Source of the DNA: Lysobacter sp. Root494
Lineage (GTDB): Bacteria; Pseudomonadota; Gammaproteobacteria; Xanthomonadales; Xanthomonadaceae
Assembly: GCF_001427225.1 (NCBI RefSeq)
Contig: NZ_LMFH01000001.1
Coordinates: 616,207 to 680,206, forward strand
DNA: 64,000 nt
Direction: 5' to 3'
Under the pieces are notes generated by a model. That model ran no database searches, had not been told where the DNA came from, and worked only from the letters and a program-made list of their open reading frames with translations. Numbering within the stretch: position 1 is the stretch's first letter; the number at the start of each line of letters is the position of its first letter. The translations under genes and the position numbers were made by a program. Below are positions 42,679 to 50,959 of the stretch, piece by piece.

Positions 42679-43986
42679 ATGCGTAGTCCTCTGCTTTGCC
42701 TCGTTTTCCTGCTGCTCCTGGCCCCGGCGGCAACCCGTGCGGCCGAATACCTGGAGTTGACCGATTTCCAGCTGATCGACGGCACCGGAGCCCCGGCGCG
42801 CAGTACCCATCGGCTGGTCGCCCGCGACGGCGTGATCGTCTTGATCGATGACCAGGGCGAGATGCCGACGCCAGAGCCTGACGCGCGCTGGTTGCGCATC
42901 GGGCTCAACGGCGCCTGGGTCATGCCCGGACTGATCGACACCCACGTCCACGTCGCACGGTTTCCCGACGCCAGTACGCAGGCGAAGATGATCCTTCAAC
43001 GTGCGGCGCGTGGCGGCGTGACATCGGTGCGCGATCTCGCCGGTGATGCGCGTGCGCTCGCCGACATCGAGCGGGCGACCAGCAATGGCGAATTCATTGG
43101 CCCGCGTGTGGTGTACAGCGCCCTGTTCGGCGGCCCCGACATCTTCCGCAGCGGACCCACGAGCGAAATGGCCGCGGGTCGCCCCGCAGGAGCCGCCCCC
43201 TGGACGCGTGCGATCACCGCGAACACCGACCTGCGGCAGGCCGTTGCTGAAGCCAGGGGAACGGGTGCTACCAACATCAAGTTGTACGGTGATCTCGACC
43301 CGCGCGTTTCGAAGCGGATCATTCGCGAAGCCACTCGCCAGGGACTGCTGACGACGGCGCACGCCACCGTGTTTCCTGCGGGCCCCGGCGATCTTGTCGA
43401 AGCAGGCGTGGGTACGTTGTCGCACGCTCCCTATCTGGTCTGGGAAGGAGCGGATCGCATCCCGGCCGACTATCGCATGCGTACCCAAGGCCCTTGGGAG
43501 AGTATTCCGCCCGATCATCCACGTCTGCTCGCGCTCTACCAGCGCATGGCCGAACGCGGCGTCTTTCTCGATGCAACGCTCTATGTCTACAAGGCGATGC
43601 GCAACTACTCCCCGCAGGTGGACGCGAGCTGGACCGGTGCGGCATTCGCGTGGGCGGCGAAGGCCACGCGGCTCGCGCACGCGGCAGGCGTACGCGTGAC
43701 GACGGGTACGGACTGGTTCGAGCCCCGCGACGATGCCGACCTGCCGCACACCCACGAAGAACTCGCGCTGCTCGTCGAAGCCGCCGGGTTCACGCCCATG
43801 CAGGCGATCCAGGCTGCGACGCGCGACGGTGCCGCCGCGCTGGGCATGGAACAGTCGCGCGGTACCGTGGAACTCGGGAAGATCGCGGATCTGCTCGTGC
43901 TGGAAGCCGATCCGCTCAAGGACATCCGCAACACCACGCGCATCCGCATGACCGTCATTCGAGGAAAGCCGGTCACTCCCGAGTGA
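42679..43986 (+). CDS. Secreted amidohydrolase, imidazolonepropionase-like
   Basis: A 435-residue metal-dependent hydrolase with a Sec signal peptide (LLCLVFLLLLAPAATRA). Motifs: GAWVMPGLIDTHVHV (HxH metal pair), NIKLYGDL (Lys position), TAHATVFPAG and TLSHAP (His ligands), and TTGTDWF (late Asp). The closing block GTVELGKIADLLVLEADPL is typical of the amidohydrolase beta-sandwich return. Exported members act on cyclic imides or dipeptides; the substrate is not evident. It converges on the large fusion gene with a 3-base gap. Confidence 0.9.
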   Translation: MRSPLLCLVFLLLLAPAATRAAEYLELTDFQLIDGTGAPARSTHRLVARDGVIVLIDDQGEMPTPEPDARWLRIGLNGAWVMPGLIDTHVHVARFPDASTQAKMILQRAARGGVTSVRDLAGDARALADIERATSNGEFIGPRVVYSALFGGPDIFRSGPTSEMAAGRPAGAAPWTRAITANTDLRQAVAEARGTGATNIKLYGDLDPRVSKRIIREATRQGLLTTAHATVFPAGPGDLVEAGVGTLSHAPYLVWEGADRIPADYRMRTQGPWESIPPDHPRLLALYQRMAERGVFLDATLYVYKAMRNYSPQVDASWTGAAFAWAAKATRLAHAAGVRVTTGTDWFEPRDDADLPHTHEELALLVEAAGFTPMQAIQAATRDGAAALGMEQSRGTVELGKIADLLVLEADPLKDIRNTTRIRMTVIRGKPVTPE

Positions 43987-43989
43987 AGC

Positions 43990-46614
43990 TCACGCCGATT
44001 TGATGAACGAAGCGACCGCCGCGCGCACCGCATCGTCGTTGTCCAGTCCGCCATGGTTCGTCGCGCGCGTCGCGGCTTCACCCGGGCGCCAGCTGAATCC
44101 CGGGCAGCGCAGCTGCTGCACCTGCGCGCCCCATCCGTGCGTCGGCAAGGCGGGAATCAGGTGTTTTTCCATGCCGAGGATCGGCGTTTCCTTGTGCCCT
44201 TCGAACGAGCGCGCAACCAGATAGAGCAAGGAGTGGCCATACGGCTTGCAGGTGTCGTCGGCACGTTCGGCGGCATCGGTGAGATTGGCAAGCAGCACCG
44301 GAATCCGTCGCTGCGCGATGGCCGTGCCCAACTGCCGATCGAATTCGTCGAGCCGCACCGCCGCCGCCATCAGGCTGATCGAGGCAACATCGAAGCCCTG
44401 CTTCAACGCGACGGCGCCCAGGTGCGACTGCACGATCGAACCGGCGGAATGCCCGACCAGGTGAAGCCGGATCGGCGGCAGCGCTGCCCGCACCGCAGGT
44501 TTCCGCAGCAGTCCGAGCAGCTGCACCGCGCCGGCACCGCGCGCACCGGAGATGTCGCGCGCGTTGTCCTTCATCTCGTTCCACAGCGTGCGGCCTGGCA
44601 GGCGTGCGAGGCCTTCGAGCCGCTCGTTCCACCATTCGCGCAACTCGTCCTTGAAGCGGCTCCAGCGTTCGCCGCCGGTCTTCTCCGCTTCGCCGCGCAC
44701 CGCGTCTTCGAAGATGTTGCCGAGCGTCTGGAAGGCACCGGTTTCCCACATCAGGAAGATCGGGAAGATCCGATGTGAGTACAGATGCGGAATCCATGCG
44801 CGTGCGGTTTCGGCTGCGGCGTCTTCGCTGGTCAGGCCGCCGTGCGCGTAGATCGCGACATCGATGTGCCCCGTGCGTTTCGCGTCCCACAGATTCGCCG
44901 CGTGCGGCAGGTGGTGTTCGACCAGCAGGCGCAGGTCGTCGGGGCCGGTGCGGAAGCGGCCGCGCTGGCTCAGCTGGCCTTCGTTTTCCATGTCGATCAC
45001 GAACGGTGCGATCTCGTGGAAGGCGAGGGTGGGATCGCGAGAAACAATCGCCTTGCCCGCCGGATCGGTGCGCAGCGAAGGCGCGCGTGCCACGCGTTCG
45101 TGCTCGGCAGTAACGACGCCCAACTGCACGACCCAGCAATCCATTGCGTTCGCCAGCCAGTCCTCGTAAGGCAGCACCGCGAAGCCGCCGCGGCCCCAAC
45201 TCCGGCCCCACGAGTTCTGCACGATGAAGCCGTCGCGCGTGTAACCGACGATCGCGAAAGCATGGCCCTGGTCGCGCGCACCGCTGCCGGCCGGCAGTAC
45301 CGGAATGTCGTCGATGGAAGTCGGTGCCGGCGATCCCTTGGACGCCAGCAGCGTGTCCCAGCCTGTGTGCGTGTACGCGCTGGCATAGATCGCGCCGACT
45401 TCGGTGAGCGCCACGTGCATGTCGCGAATGTTCTTCGGATCGATGCGGTAGTACGCGCCCATCGGCCGCTTCACCGCATCCAGCCACCAGTCGCTTTCAC
45501 CGACATCGCATTTCGGCATCTGCAACGTGCGCCAGAGCCGTTCGGCGCTCGCGCCATGGCGTGACCAGCCCTTGAGTGCTCCGCGCAGCGAGGAACCGCT
45601 GTCGCTCTCGTCGCCTTCCTCCGCCCATTCGTCATAGCGGCGCGCCATGCTGTAAAGCATGTAGCCGGACATGGTTTCGACCGGGCGCTGGCTGCGATCG
45701 AGCAGGTATTCGATCACCGTCGCCAGCGCAAAGCCGGTGCAGGCATTGCTCTGGCCCTGCTGCTTGGTCGATGCCGGATCGTTGGGTATGAGCCGCGCGT
45801 CCGGCGCGATTGCGATGTTCGGCCGGTATTCCCAGTCGCGCAGATCGACGGCATCCGGGCGCACATTGCGACGGCGCGGGTTCTCGCGGCGGATCTCGGC
45901 AACCGCGGCGAAGCTCTCGCGGCCCGGCGGCAATGTGGAGGTGGATTCGGCAGCGCGTCGTTGCGTAGCGGATGCCTTGCCAGTGCGCGAAGGTGACCGC
46001 GTCCAGCGCCCGTAGGCCGCCGCCAGTTTGCCGTCGTAATGGTTCGTAGCGAAACCGGGCCCGTTGTAGGCCCGCGCGAACGCTTTCCAGTTGCGCGTAC
46101 GCAGCGCAGGCAGCAACGGCGGCCGCGAAACGAACTTCACGAACAGGGCGAGTTGCTGCGCCGCACTTTCGTACTGCTTCGCGACGAAGGTTTCCACGTC
46201 TTCGCAGCCGCAGTACGGGTAGTTGAATCCCATGATCTGGAACAGGCCCCAGCTCGCCGACTGCAGTGCGGCGGTGCGATCGAGCCGGCATGCCGCATCG
46301 AGCCGGCGCCACTCGCCCGCGAGCGAGCCCGAGTACCTGCGCCGGCTCCATTTGGGATGGCTGATGTCCGGATGTTCCGAGCTGTAGCGGCCGCCGGTGA
46401 GCCGATGGAAGGCGTGGCCTTCGAACAGGACCTTCGGTTTGCCGGAGGGCGCGGGCAAAAAACCGCTGCCAGTGGATTCGACTTCGGCCACGGCGCGCAA
46501 CGTGGCTTCCTCGATCTCCAGCGCCTGAGCGAAGTCGCGCCAGTCGCTGGCGGCAATGATGCGGTTGTTGGCCGCTGCGGATTCGTGGTTTCGCGGCTGG
46601 GTCGCAGTGCTCAT
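43990..46614 (-). CDS. Three-enzyme fusion: N-acetylmuramidase, papain-like peptidase, alpha/beta hydrolase
   Basis: An 874-residue protein from the ATG at 46614 (AAGGAG upstream). Residues about 18-205 match the DUF3380/N-acetylmuramidase fold of phage endolysins: AVAEVESTGSGF (catalytic Glu46), KPKVLFEGHAFHRLTGG, SASWGLFQIMGFNY and YNGPGF. Residues about 255-500 are a C1A papain-type peptidase: Gln286 and Cys292 in QQGQSNACTGFA, His451 in DQGHAFAIVGY, and Asn467 in IVQNSWGRSWG. Residues about 580-874 hold an alpha/beta hydrolase with IYAHGGL and the nucleophile elbow HLVGHSAGS (Ser723). No signal peptide or membrane segment is seen. It has its own leader (46615-46774) and stands alone. Together these would attack glycan, protein and lipid ester bonds. 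Export route unknown. Confidence 0.9.
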   Translation of the reverse strand: MSTATQPRNHESAAANNRIIAASDWRDFAQALEIEEATLRAVAEVESTGSGFLPAPSGKPKVLFEGHAFHRLTGGRYSSEHPDISHPKWSRRRYSGSLAGEWRRLDAACRLDRTAALQSASWGLFQIMGFNYPYCGCEDVETFVAKQYESAAQQLALFVKFVSRPPLLPALRTRNWKAFARAYNGPGFATNHYDGKLAAAYGRWTRSPSRTGKASATQRRAAESTSTLPPGRESFAAVAEIRRENPRRRNVRPDAVDLRDWEYRPNIAIAPDARLIPNDPASTKQQGQSNACTGFALATVIEYLLDRSQRPVETMSGYMLYSMARRYDEWAEEGDESDSGSSLRGALKGWSRHGASAERLWRTLQMPKCDVGESDWWLDAVKRPMGAYYRIDPKNIRDMHVALTEVGAIYASAYTHTGWDTLLASKGSPAPTSIDDIPVLPAGSGARDQGHAFAIVGYTRDGFIVQNSWGRSWGRGGFAVLPYEDWLANAMDCWVVQLGVVTAEHERVARAPSLRTDPAGKAIVSRDPTLAFHEIAPFVIDMENEGQLSQRGRFRTGPDDLRLLVEHHLPHAANLWDAKRTGHIDVAIYAHGGLTSEDAAAETARAWIPHLYSHRIFPIFLMWETGAFQTLGNIFEDAVRGEAEKTGGERWSRFKDELREWWNERLEGLARLPGRTLWNEMKDNARDISGARGAGAVQLLGLLRKPAVRAALPPIRLHLVGHSAGSIVQSHLGAVALKQGFDVASISLMAAAVRLDEFDRQLGTAIAQRRIPVLLANLTDAAERADDTCKPYGHSLLYLVARSFEGHKETPILGMEKHLIPALPTHGWGAQVQQLRCPGFSWRPGEAATRATNHGGLDNDDAVRAAVASFIKSA

Positions 46615-46774
46615 GTGCGTCTCCTTGCTCCGGTCCGTGGGTATCCTCGGTGCGGGGTGGATCAGGCATCTGTCCTGCAGCGCGCAGAATGCCACTGCAG
46701 CGGGGATGGCGCCGGATCTGAATGTGAAGACTGTACGCAAGAGGCCGGCGGGATTGAGACGCCGGTGCTGAAAC

Positions 46775-46803
46775 GAAAACGGGCCGCGATGCGGCCCGTT
46801 TTC
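46775..46803 (-). terminator. Terminator of the nucleoside transporter gene
   Basis: Perfect 13-bp stem GAAAACGGGCCGC/GCGGCCCGTTTTC with a three-base loop, 22 bases past the transporter stop, separating it from the fusion gene downstream. Confidence 0.88.
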
Positions 46804-46825
46804 TTCACTTCGCTGAAGGCTGGAG

Positions 46826-48124
46826 TCAGCCAGCGAAACTGGTCAGCACGCCGGCAATCGTGGCGGTCATGAATGTGGCGATCGAGCCGCCGAGCACCGC
46901 CTTCAGGCCGAGACGGGCGAGGTCATGGCGACGCTCCGGTGCCAGTCCGCCGATGCCGCCGATCTGTATCGCGATCGAACTGAAGTTGGCGAAGCCGCAC
47001 AGTGCATATGTCGCGATCAGCTTGCCCTGTTCGCTCAGCACGACGCCCGGCGTCTTGCCATTGATGATGTCCGACAGCTGCAGGTAGGCGATGAATTCGT
47101 TGAGCACGATCTTCTGGCCGATGAGGCCGCCGACAGTGGTCGCGTCCTGCCACGGAACGCCGATCACCCAGGCAATTGGCGAGAGCACGTAGCCGAGCAG
47201 GGTGCCGAGGTCGGTCGGCTTGCCGAGCGCAGCCGCCATGCCGGTGGCTTCGCCGAGTTCGCGCAGCGGCCAGTTGATCAGCGCGATCAGTGCAGTGAAG
47301 GCGAGTAGCATCGCGCCGACGTTCAGTGCGAGGCGCAGGCCGTCGCTGGCGCCCGCAGCCGCCGCGTCGATGACGTTCGCGGTGCTCTTCTCGACTTCCA
47401 TCTTCACCTTGCCGCGGGTGAGCGGCTCGCCCACTTCCGGCATGAGGACCTTGGAGATCACCAGCGTCGCCGGCGCGGCCATGATCGATGCGGTGAGCAG
47501 GTGCTTGGCGTAGTACGCGCCCTGCACCGGATCGCCGCCGCTGAGCATGCCTACGTAGGCTGCCAGCACGCCGCCCGCGATGTGCGCCATGCCGCCGACC
47601 ATGATCGTCAGCAGTTCCGATTGCGTCATGCGGCCGATGTAGGGTCGGATCGTCAGTGGCGCTTCGGTCTGGCCGATGAAGACGCTGGCGCACACGCTGG
47701 TGGTTTCGGCACCCGAAACCCGCATCAGCTTGGTGATCGCCCAGGCCATGCCGCGCACGATCCACTGCATCACGCCGAGGTGGTAGAGCATGCCCATCAG
47801 TGCAGCGAAGAAGATGATCGTCGGCAGCACCTGGAAGGCGAAGATGAAGCCGAACTTCGCGCTCTGCGACAAGTCGCCGAAGATCAGCTGGGTGCCGACG
47901 CCGGTGAACTCGAGCAGCTTCACGAAGCCGCGGCCGAGCGCGTCGAAGACATCCTTGCCCCCTGGCACCAGCAGCACGAGGGCCGCAAACGCGATCTGCA
48001 GGCTGACACCCACGCCGACCAGCTTCCAATCCACCGATTTCTTGTTGGCCGAGAACAACCAGGCCAGTCCGATCAGGACGGCCAGGCCAAACAGGCCGAA
48101 GGCGACGCGTGCCAGTGCTTCCAC
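46826..48124 (-). CDS. Concentrative nucleoside transporter, NupC/CNT family
   Basis: A 432-residue inner-membrane symporter importing nucleosides with protons or sodium. Hydrophobic helices run through the protein. Family signatures: LPTIIFFAALMGMLYHLG, then SVFIGQTEAPLTIRPY (nucleoside-binding GQTEAP), TIMVGGMAHIAGGVLAAYV, and the second half QKIVLNEFIAYLQL and LCGFANFSSIAIQIGGIG. The layout is the full CNT pattern. Monocistronic, with its own terminator. Confidence 0.95.
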   Translation of the reverse strand: MEALARVAFGLFGLAVLIGLAWLFSANKKSVDWKLVGVGVSLQIAFAALVLLVPGGKDVFDALGRGFVKLLEFTGVGTQLIFGDLSQSAKFGFIFAFQVLPTIIFFAALMGMLYHLGVMQWIVRGMAWAITKLMRVSGAETTSVCASVFIGQTEAPLTIRPYIGRMTQSELLTIMVGGMAHIAGGVLAAYVGMLSGGDPVQGAYYAKHLLTASIMAAPATLVISKVLMPEVGEPLTRGKVKMEVEKSTANVIDAAAAGASDGLRLALNVGAMLLAFTALIALINWPLRELGEATGMAAALGKPTDLGTLLGYVLSPIAWVIGVPWQDATTVGGLIGQKIVLNEFIAYLQLSDIINGKTPGVVLSEQGKLIATYALCGFANFSSIAIQIGGIGGLAPERRHDLARLGLKAVLGGSIATFMTATIAGVLTSFAG

Positions 48125-48261
48125 TCAGTTCCCCTGTGCCGGTGACGGCGTAAATTCGCCGCAGCGTAGCGGTGAGGGGCTGGTGCGGGCAACCGAAGTG
48201 AGCCGAATCTTCGGGAATCGCAGCCTGCGCTCTATCGGGAGAGGGAAATCCGCTGTGTGGT

Positions 48262-49398
48262 TCAGGTATCGCGCGCGACGACCCGGTTGCGCCCTTCGCG
48301 CTTGGCCTCCTGCAGGCGCTGGTCGGCACGGCGCAGCAGGCGCGAGAGGTCGGCGCCTTCCTGCGGATAGGTCGCGAGGCCGGCGCTGAGGCTCAGGCGG
48401 AACGGTTCGCCGCCGCGTTCGGGTTCGAAAGGTCGCTGCAGCAACTGGCGGCGCAATGCGTCGACGCGTTCCCACGCGCTGCCGATCGGTTTGCGCATCA
48501 GCAGCACGAATTCCTGGCCGCCGATGCGCACCAGGCTTTCGCCGGGTTCCGCACCCTCGCGCAACACGGTGACCACATGCTTGAGTGCGCGATCGCCGGC
48601 GCGATGGCCGGCTTCGTCGTTCACGCGCTTGAAGTTGTCGATGTCGATCAGCGCCAGCGACAGGCTGCTGCCGTCGCGTTGCACGGCGTCCATCGCGCGC
48701 GGCGCGCGGTGCAGCAGCCAGACGCGATTGGGCAGGCCGGTGAGGCCGTCGGTTCCCGACATCTCCACCACGCGCTGCATGCGGAACGTCACCATCGCGG
48801 TCATGAGCGTGGTAATGGTCAGCAGGACCAGCCGTTGTACCTGCGTGCCTACGGTGACCGCGCCATAGTCGGCTGAAATCAGCTGTTCCGGCGAGGTCGC
48901 GGAGTCGAAGGCTACGATCACGAGCAGCGCGTATTCCGCCAGCGCCAGACCGCCCGCAAACAGGGTGACGCGGACGTCGCCGCGCAGCGCGGTCAAAAGG
49001 ATCGCGAGCAGGTAGCCGCACCAAACCACCATGCTGTTGAGCGCGGATGGCAGGTGATTGAAGGCCAGCACCACCAGTACCAGCGTCGCGGCCGTGACGT
49101 CGAAGGCGCTGGTTGCGAACGGCAGCCAGCGATGCGCACGCCGGCTGCGGGCAAGCGACAGCCAGACCTGGGCGAAGACGTTCACGAAGACCGCTCCGCC
49201 GAGCCCGATCATGGTTTCGCGCACGCTGCCACCGCTGGCCGCGTTGATCAGCGGCAGCAGCAACAGCAGCAATGCGATGACGGCACGCAGGCGGGCGACG
49301 ATGAGCTCGCCTCCCGAGCCGACTTCGAGCATCACTTCGTCAGGCTGCGCGAGCAGCAGGGGAAGCATGTCGCGGATGTGGCGGACGAAAACCTGCAC
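48262..49398 (-). CDS. Membrane GGDEF-domain protein with variant GGQEF signature
   Basis: A 378-residue membrane protein. The GTG at 49398 (GGAG eleven bases upstream) gives VQVFVRHIRDMLPLLLAQ; an ATG at 49437 is the alternative. Several hydrophobic segments (RLRAVIALLLLLLPLINA and others up to about residue 190) precede a GGDEF domain (about 205-375): DGLTGLPNRVWLLHR, LALIDIDNFKRVND, RIGGQEFVLLM, LSAGLATYPQEG and QEAKREGRNRVVA. The third signature residue, normally Asp or Glu and needed for metal binding and catalysis, is Gln, so it may be weakly active or inactive and serve as a receptor. Confidence 0.9.
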   Translation of the reverse strand: MQVFVRHIRDMLPLLLAQPDEVMLEVGSGGELIVARLRAVIALLLLLLPLINAASGGSVRETMIGLGGAVFVNVFAQVWLSLARSRRAHRWLPFATSAFDVTAATLVLVVLAFNHLPSALNSMVVWCGYLLAILLTALRGDVRVTLFAGGLALAEYALLVIVAFDSATSPEQLISADYGAVTVGTQVQRLVLLTITTLMTAMVTFRMQRVVEMSGTDGLTGLPNRVWLLHRAPRAMDAVQRDGSSLSLALIDIDNFKRVNDEAGHRAGDRALKHVVTVLREGAEPGESLVRIGGQEFVLLMRKPIGSAWERVDALRRQLLQRPFEPERGGEPFRLSLSAGLATYPQEGADLSRLLRRADQRLQEAKREGRNRVVARDT

Positions 49399-49466
49399 GT
49401 AGCTTCTCCACGCAGTCGGGGCGGCCGGCGGTAGCATGCACGCCAACGCGAACGATTTCACGGAGC

Positions 49467-49648
49467 AGGGTCTGCCAATGCGTGGGCAGCGGATCGCGTT
49501 GTCCTGAAGGGCAACCCTTCGGGCTGGCGCCGGGGCGACGCTGGGCGGCGTCATCACTCGGGCGTGTATCGACATACACTTCCTCGCTCTTCCTTGCCCA
49601 GCGTCGCCCCGGCGCCAGCGCGACCCACTTCCCACACATCGGCAGACC
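49467..49648. repeat. Long imperfect palindrome between two divergent genes
   Basis: Left arm from 49468 (GGGTCTGCCAATGCGTGGG) and right arm ending near 49648 (CCACACATCGGCAGACCC) are inverted copies with few mismatches. Inside, CTGGCGCCGGGGCGACGCTG (about 49524-49543) is perfectly complementary to CAGCGTCGCCCCGGCGCCAG (about 49599-49618). At the centre GTGTAT and ATACAC flank CGAC. Both divergent genes thus have near-identical leaders in front of their starts. Confidence 0.85.
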
Positions 49649-49652
49649 CTCC

Positions 49653-50624
49653 ATGCACTACCGCCGTCTCGGTTCGTCCGGCCTGCAGCTGTCGGCCCTT
49701 TCCTTTGGCGCCTGGCTGACATTTGGCGCGCAGATCGGACGCGGCGTGTCGCGCGACCTGGTCGCGGCGGCCTGGGACCATGGCATCAACTTCTTCGACA
49801 ACGCCGAGGGTTACGCGAACGGCAACGCGGAAACGGTGATGGGCGACGTGATTGCCGATCTGCGGCTGCCCCGCGATGGCTACTGCGTGTCGAGCAAGGT
49901 GCTGTTCGGCTCGGCGGTCGATCCGAAACCGACGCAGAAAGGTCTCTCGCGCAAGCACGTCACCGACGCGTGCCATGCCGCGCTGAAGCGCCTTCGCGTC
50001 GACTATCTCGATCTCTATTACTGCCATCGCCCCGATCCGGACACGCCGGTGGAAGAAACGGTATGGGCGATGGATGCGCTGATCCGCCAGGGCAAGGTGC
50101 TGTACTGGGGAACGTCCGAATGGCCTGCTTCGCTCATTCGCGAAGCGCACAGGATCGCGCGCGCATCGCACCTGCACGCACCGACGATGGAACAGCCGCA
50201 GTACAACCTGCTGCACCGCGAGCGCGTGGAAATGGAATATGCACCGCTGTATGCGGAGCTCGGCCTCGGCACCACGACCTTTTCGCCCTTGGCCTCCGGA
50301 TTGCTGACCGGCAAGTACGCGGCCGGCATGACCGACGATGCGCGACTCGGACGCGAAGGCATGGGCTGGCTACAGCGCATCGTGGTCGGCGACAGCGATG
50401 CGCATCGCATGGAGCGGTCCGCGCGCTTTGCCGCGACCGCGAAAGAAATGGGGCATGCGCCAGCGACGATGGCCATCGCTTGGTGCCTGCGTAACCCGCA
50501 CGTGTCGAGCGTGATCCTGGGCGCGAGCCGGGTCGAGCAGCTGGTGCAGAACCTGCAGGCGCTGGAGCTTTACCTAAGCCTCGGCGAAGACGAGTGGGCG
50601 CGCATCGAGGCAGCCGCTGCCTGA
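49653..50624 (+). CDS. Aldo/keto reductase (KCNAB-like)
   Basis: A 323-residue NADPH-dependent TIM-barrel oxidoreductase. The ATG at 49653 starts HYRRLGSSGLQLSALSFGAW. The catalytic tetrad residues are in NFFDNAEGYANG (Asp, Tyr), SSKVLFG (Lys) and YYCHRPDPDTP (His). The NADPH-binding tail shows FSPLASGLLTGKY and VSSVILGASRVEQLVQNLQAL. It belongs to the Kv-beta/YghZ branch. It is divergent from the GGQEF gene across the long palindrome; the right arm of that palindrome overlaps its leader and ends 4 bases before the ATG. Confidence 0.94.
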   Translation: MHYRRLGSSGLQLSALSFGAWLTFGAQIGRGVSRDLVAAAWDHGINFFDNAEGYANGNAETVMGDVIADLRLPRDGYCVSSKVLFGSAVDPKPTQKGLSRKHVTDACHAALKRLRVDYLDLYYCHRPDPDTPVEETVWAMDALIRQGKVLYWGTSEWPASLIREAHRIARASHLHAPTMEQPQYNLLHRERVEMEYAPLYAELGLGTTTFSPLASGLLTGKYAAGMTDDARLGREGMGWLQRIVVGDSDAHRMERSARFAATAKEMGHAPATMAIAWCLRNPHVSSVILGASRVEQLVQNLQALELYLSLGEDEWARIEAAAA

Positions 50625-50651
50625 AGGTCCGGCACGGTGTTGCAAATCAAA

Positions 50652-50666
50652 TGAGAATGATTATCA
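50652..50666 (+). promoter_or_regulatory. Fur box upstream of hemP
   Basis: TGAGAAT-G-ATTATCA fits the 7-1-7 Fur operator (TGATAAT-n-ATTATCA) with a single mismatch. It lies 31 bases before the hemP start, where it would overlap the promoter. Repression by iron-loaded Fur is the expected control. Confidence 0.88.
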
Positions 50667-50696
50667 TCTGAGAAACACCCGAACGAGACATCCGCC

Positions 50697-50888
50697 ATGG
50701 CCCAGCGTCCCGTCCTGCATCTGGTGCATCGCCCGGTCCGCGCGGACTTCCCGCGCTCATCGCCGGTGTCGCCGGCGGTCGAAAGCGATGCCTTGCTGCG
50801 CGGTACGCGCGAAGTGCTGATCCGGCACGGCAATGAGGTCTATCGCCTGCGGCACACGCGCAACGACAAGCTGATCCTCACGAAATAA
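50697..50888 (+). CDS. hemP: Hemin uptake protein HemP
   Basis: A 63-residue member of the HemP/HmuP family, known in other bacteria as an activator needed for heme-receptor expression. The conserved C-terminal block is visible as LLRGTREVLIRHGNEVYRLRHTRNDKLILTK. The N-terminal 30 residues are variable. A Fur box lies just upstream and a strong terminator just after, so it is a single-gene iron-regulated unit. The TonB-dependent heme receptor that often follows is absent here. Confidence 0.93.
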   Translation: MAQRPVLHLVHRPVRADFPRSSPVSPAVESDALLRGTREVLIRHGNEVYRLRHTRNDKLILTK

Positions 50889-50920
50889 CGTTCTGCTTCT
50901 CTCTCCCCCCGCAGAAGCTT

Positions 50921-50954
50921 GAAGCCCAGTCCGCTCGGACTGGGCTTCTTTTTT
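50921..50954. terminator. Bidirectional terminator after hemP
   Basis: Perfect 13-bp stem GAAGCCCAGTCCG/CGGACTGGGCTTC followed by TTTTTT, between convergent hemP and the PDZ gene. Confidence 0.93.
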
Positions 50955-50959
50955 GTTGC

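Noticed and set aside
43990-46614. Type IV secretion effector tail (XVIPCD) on the fusion protein
   Set aside because: The C terminus lacks the Gln-rich end and conserved motifs of those effectors.
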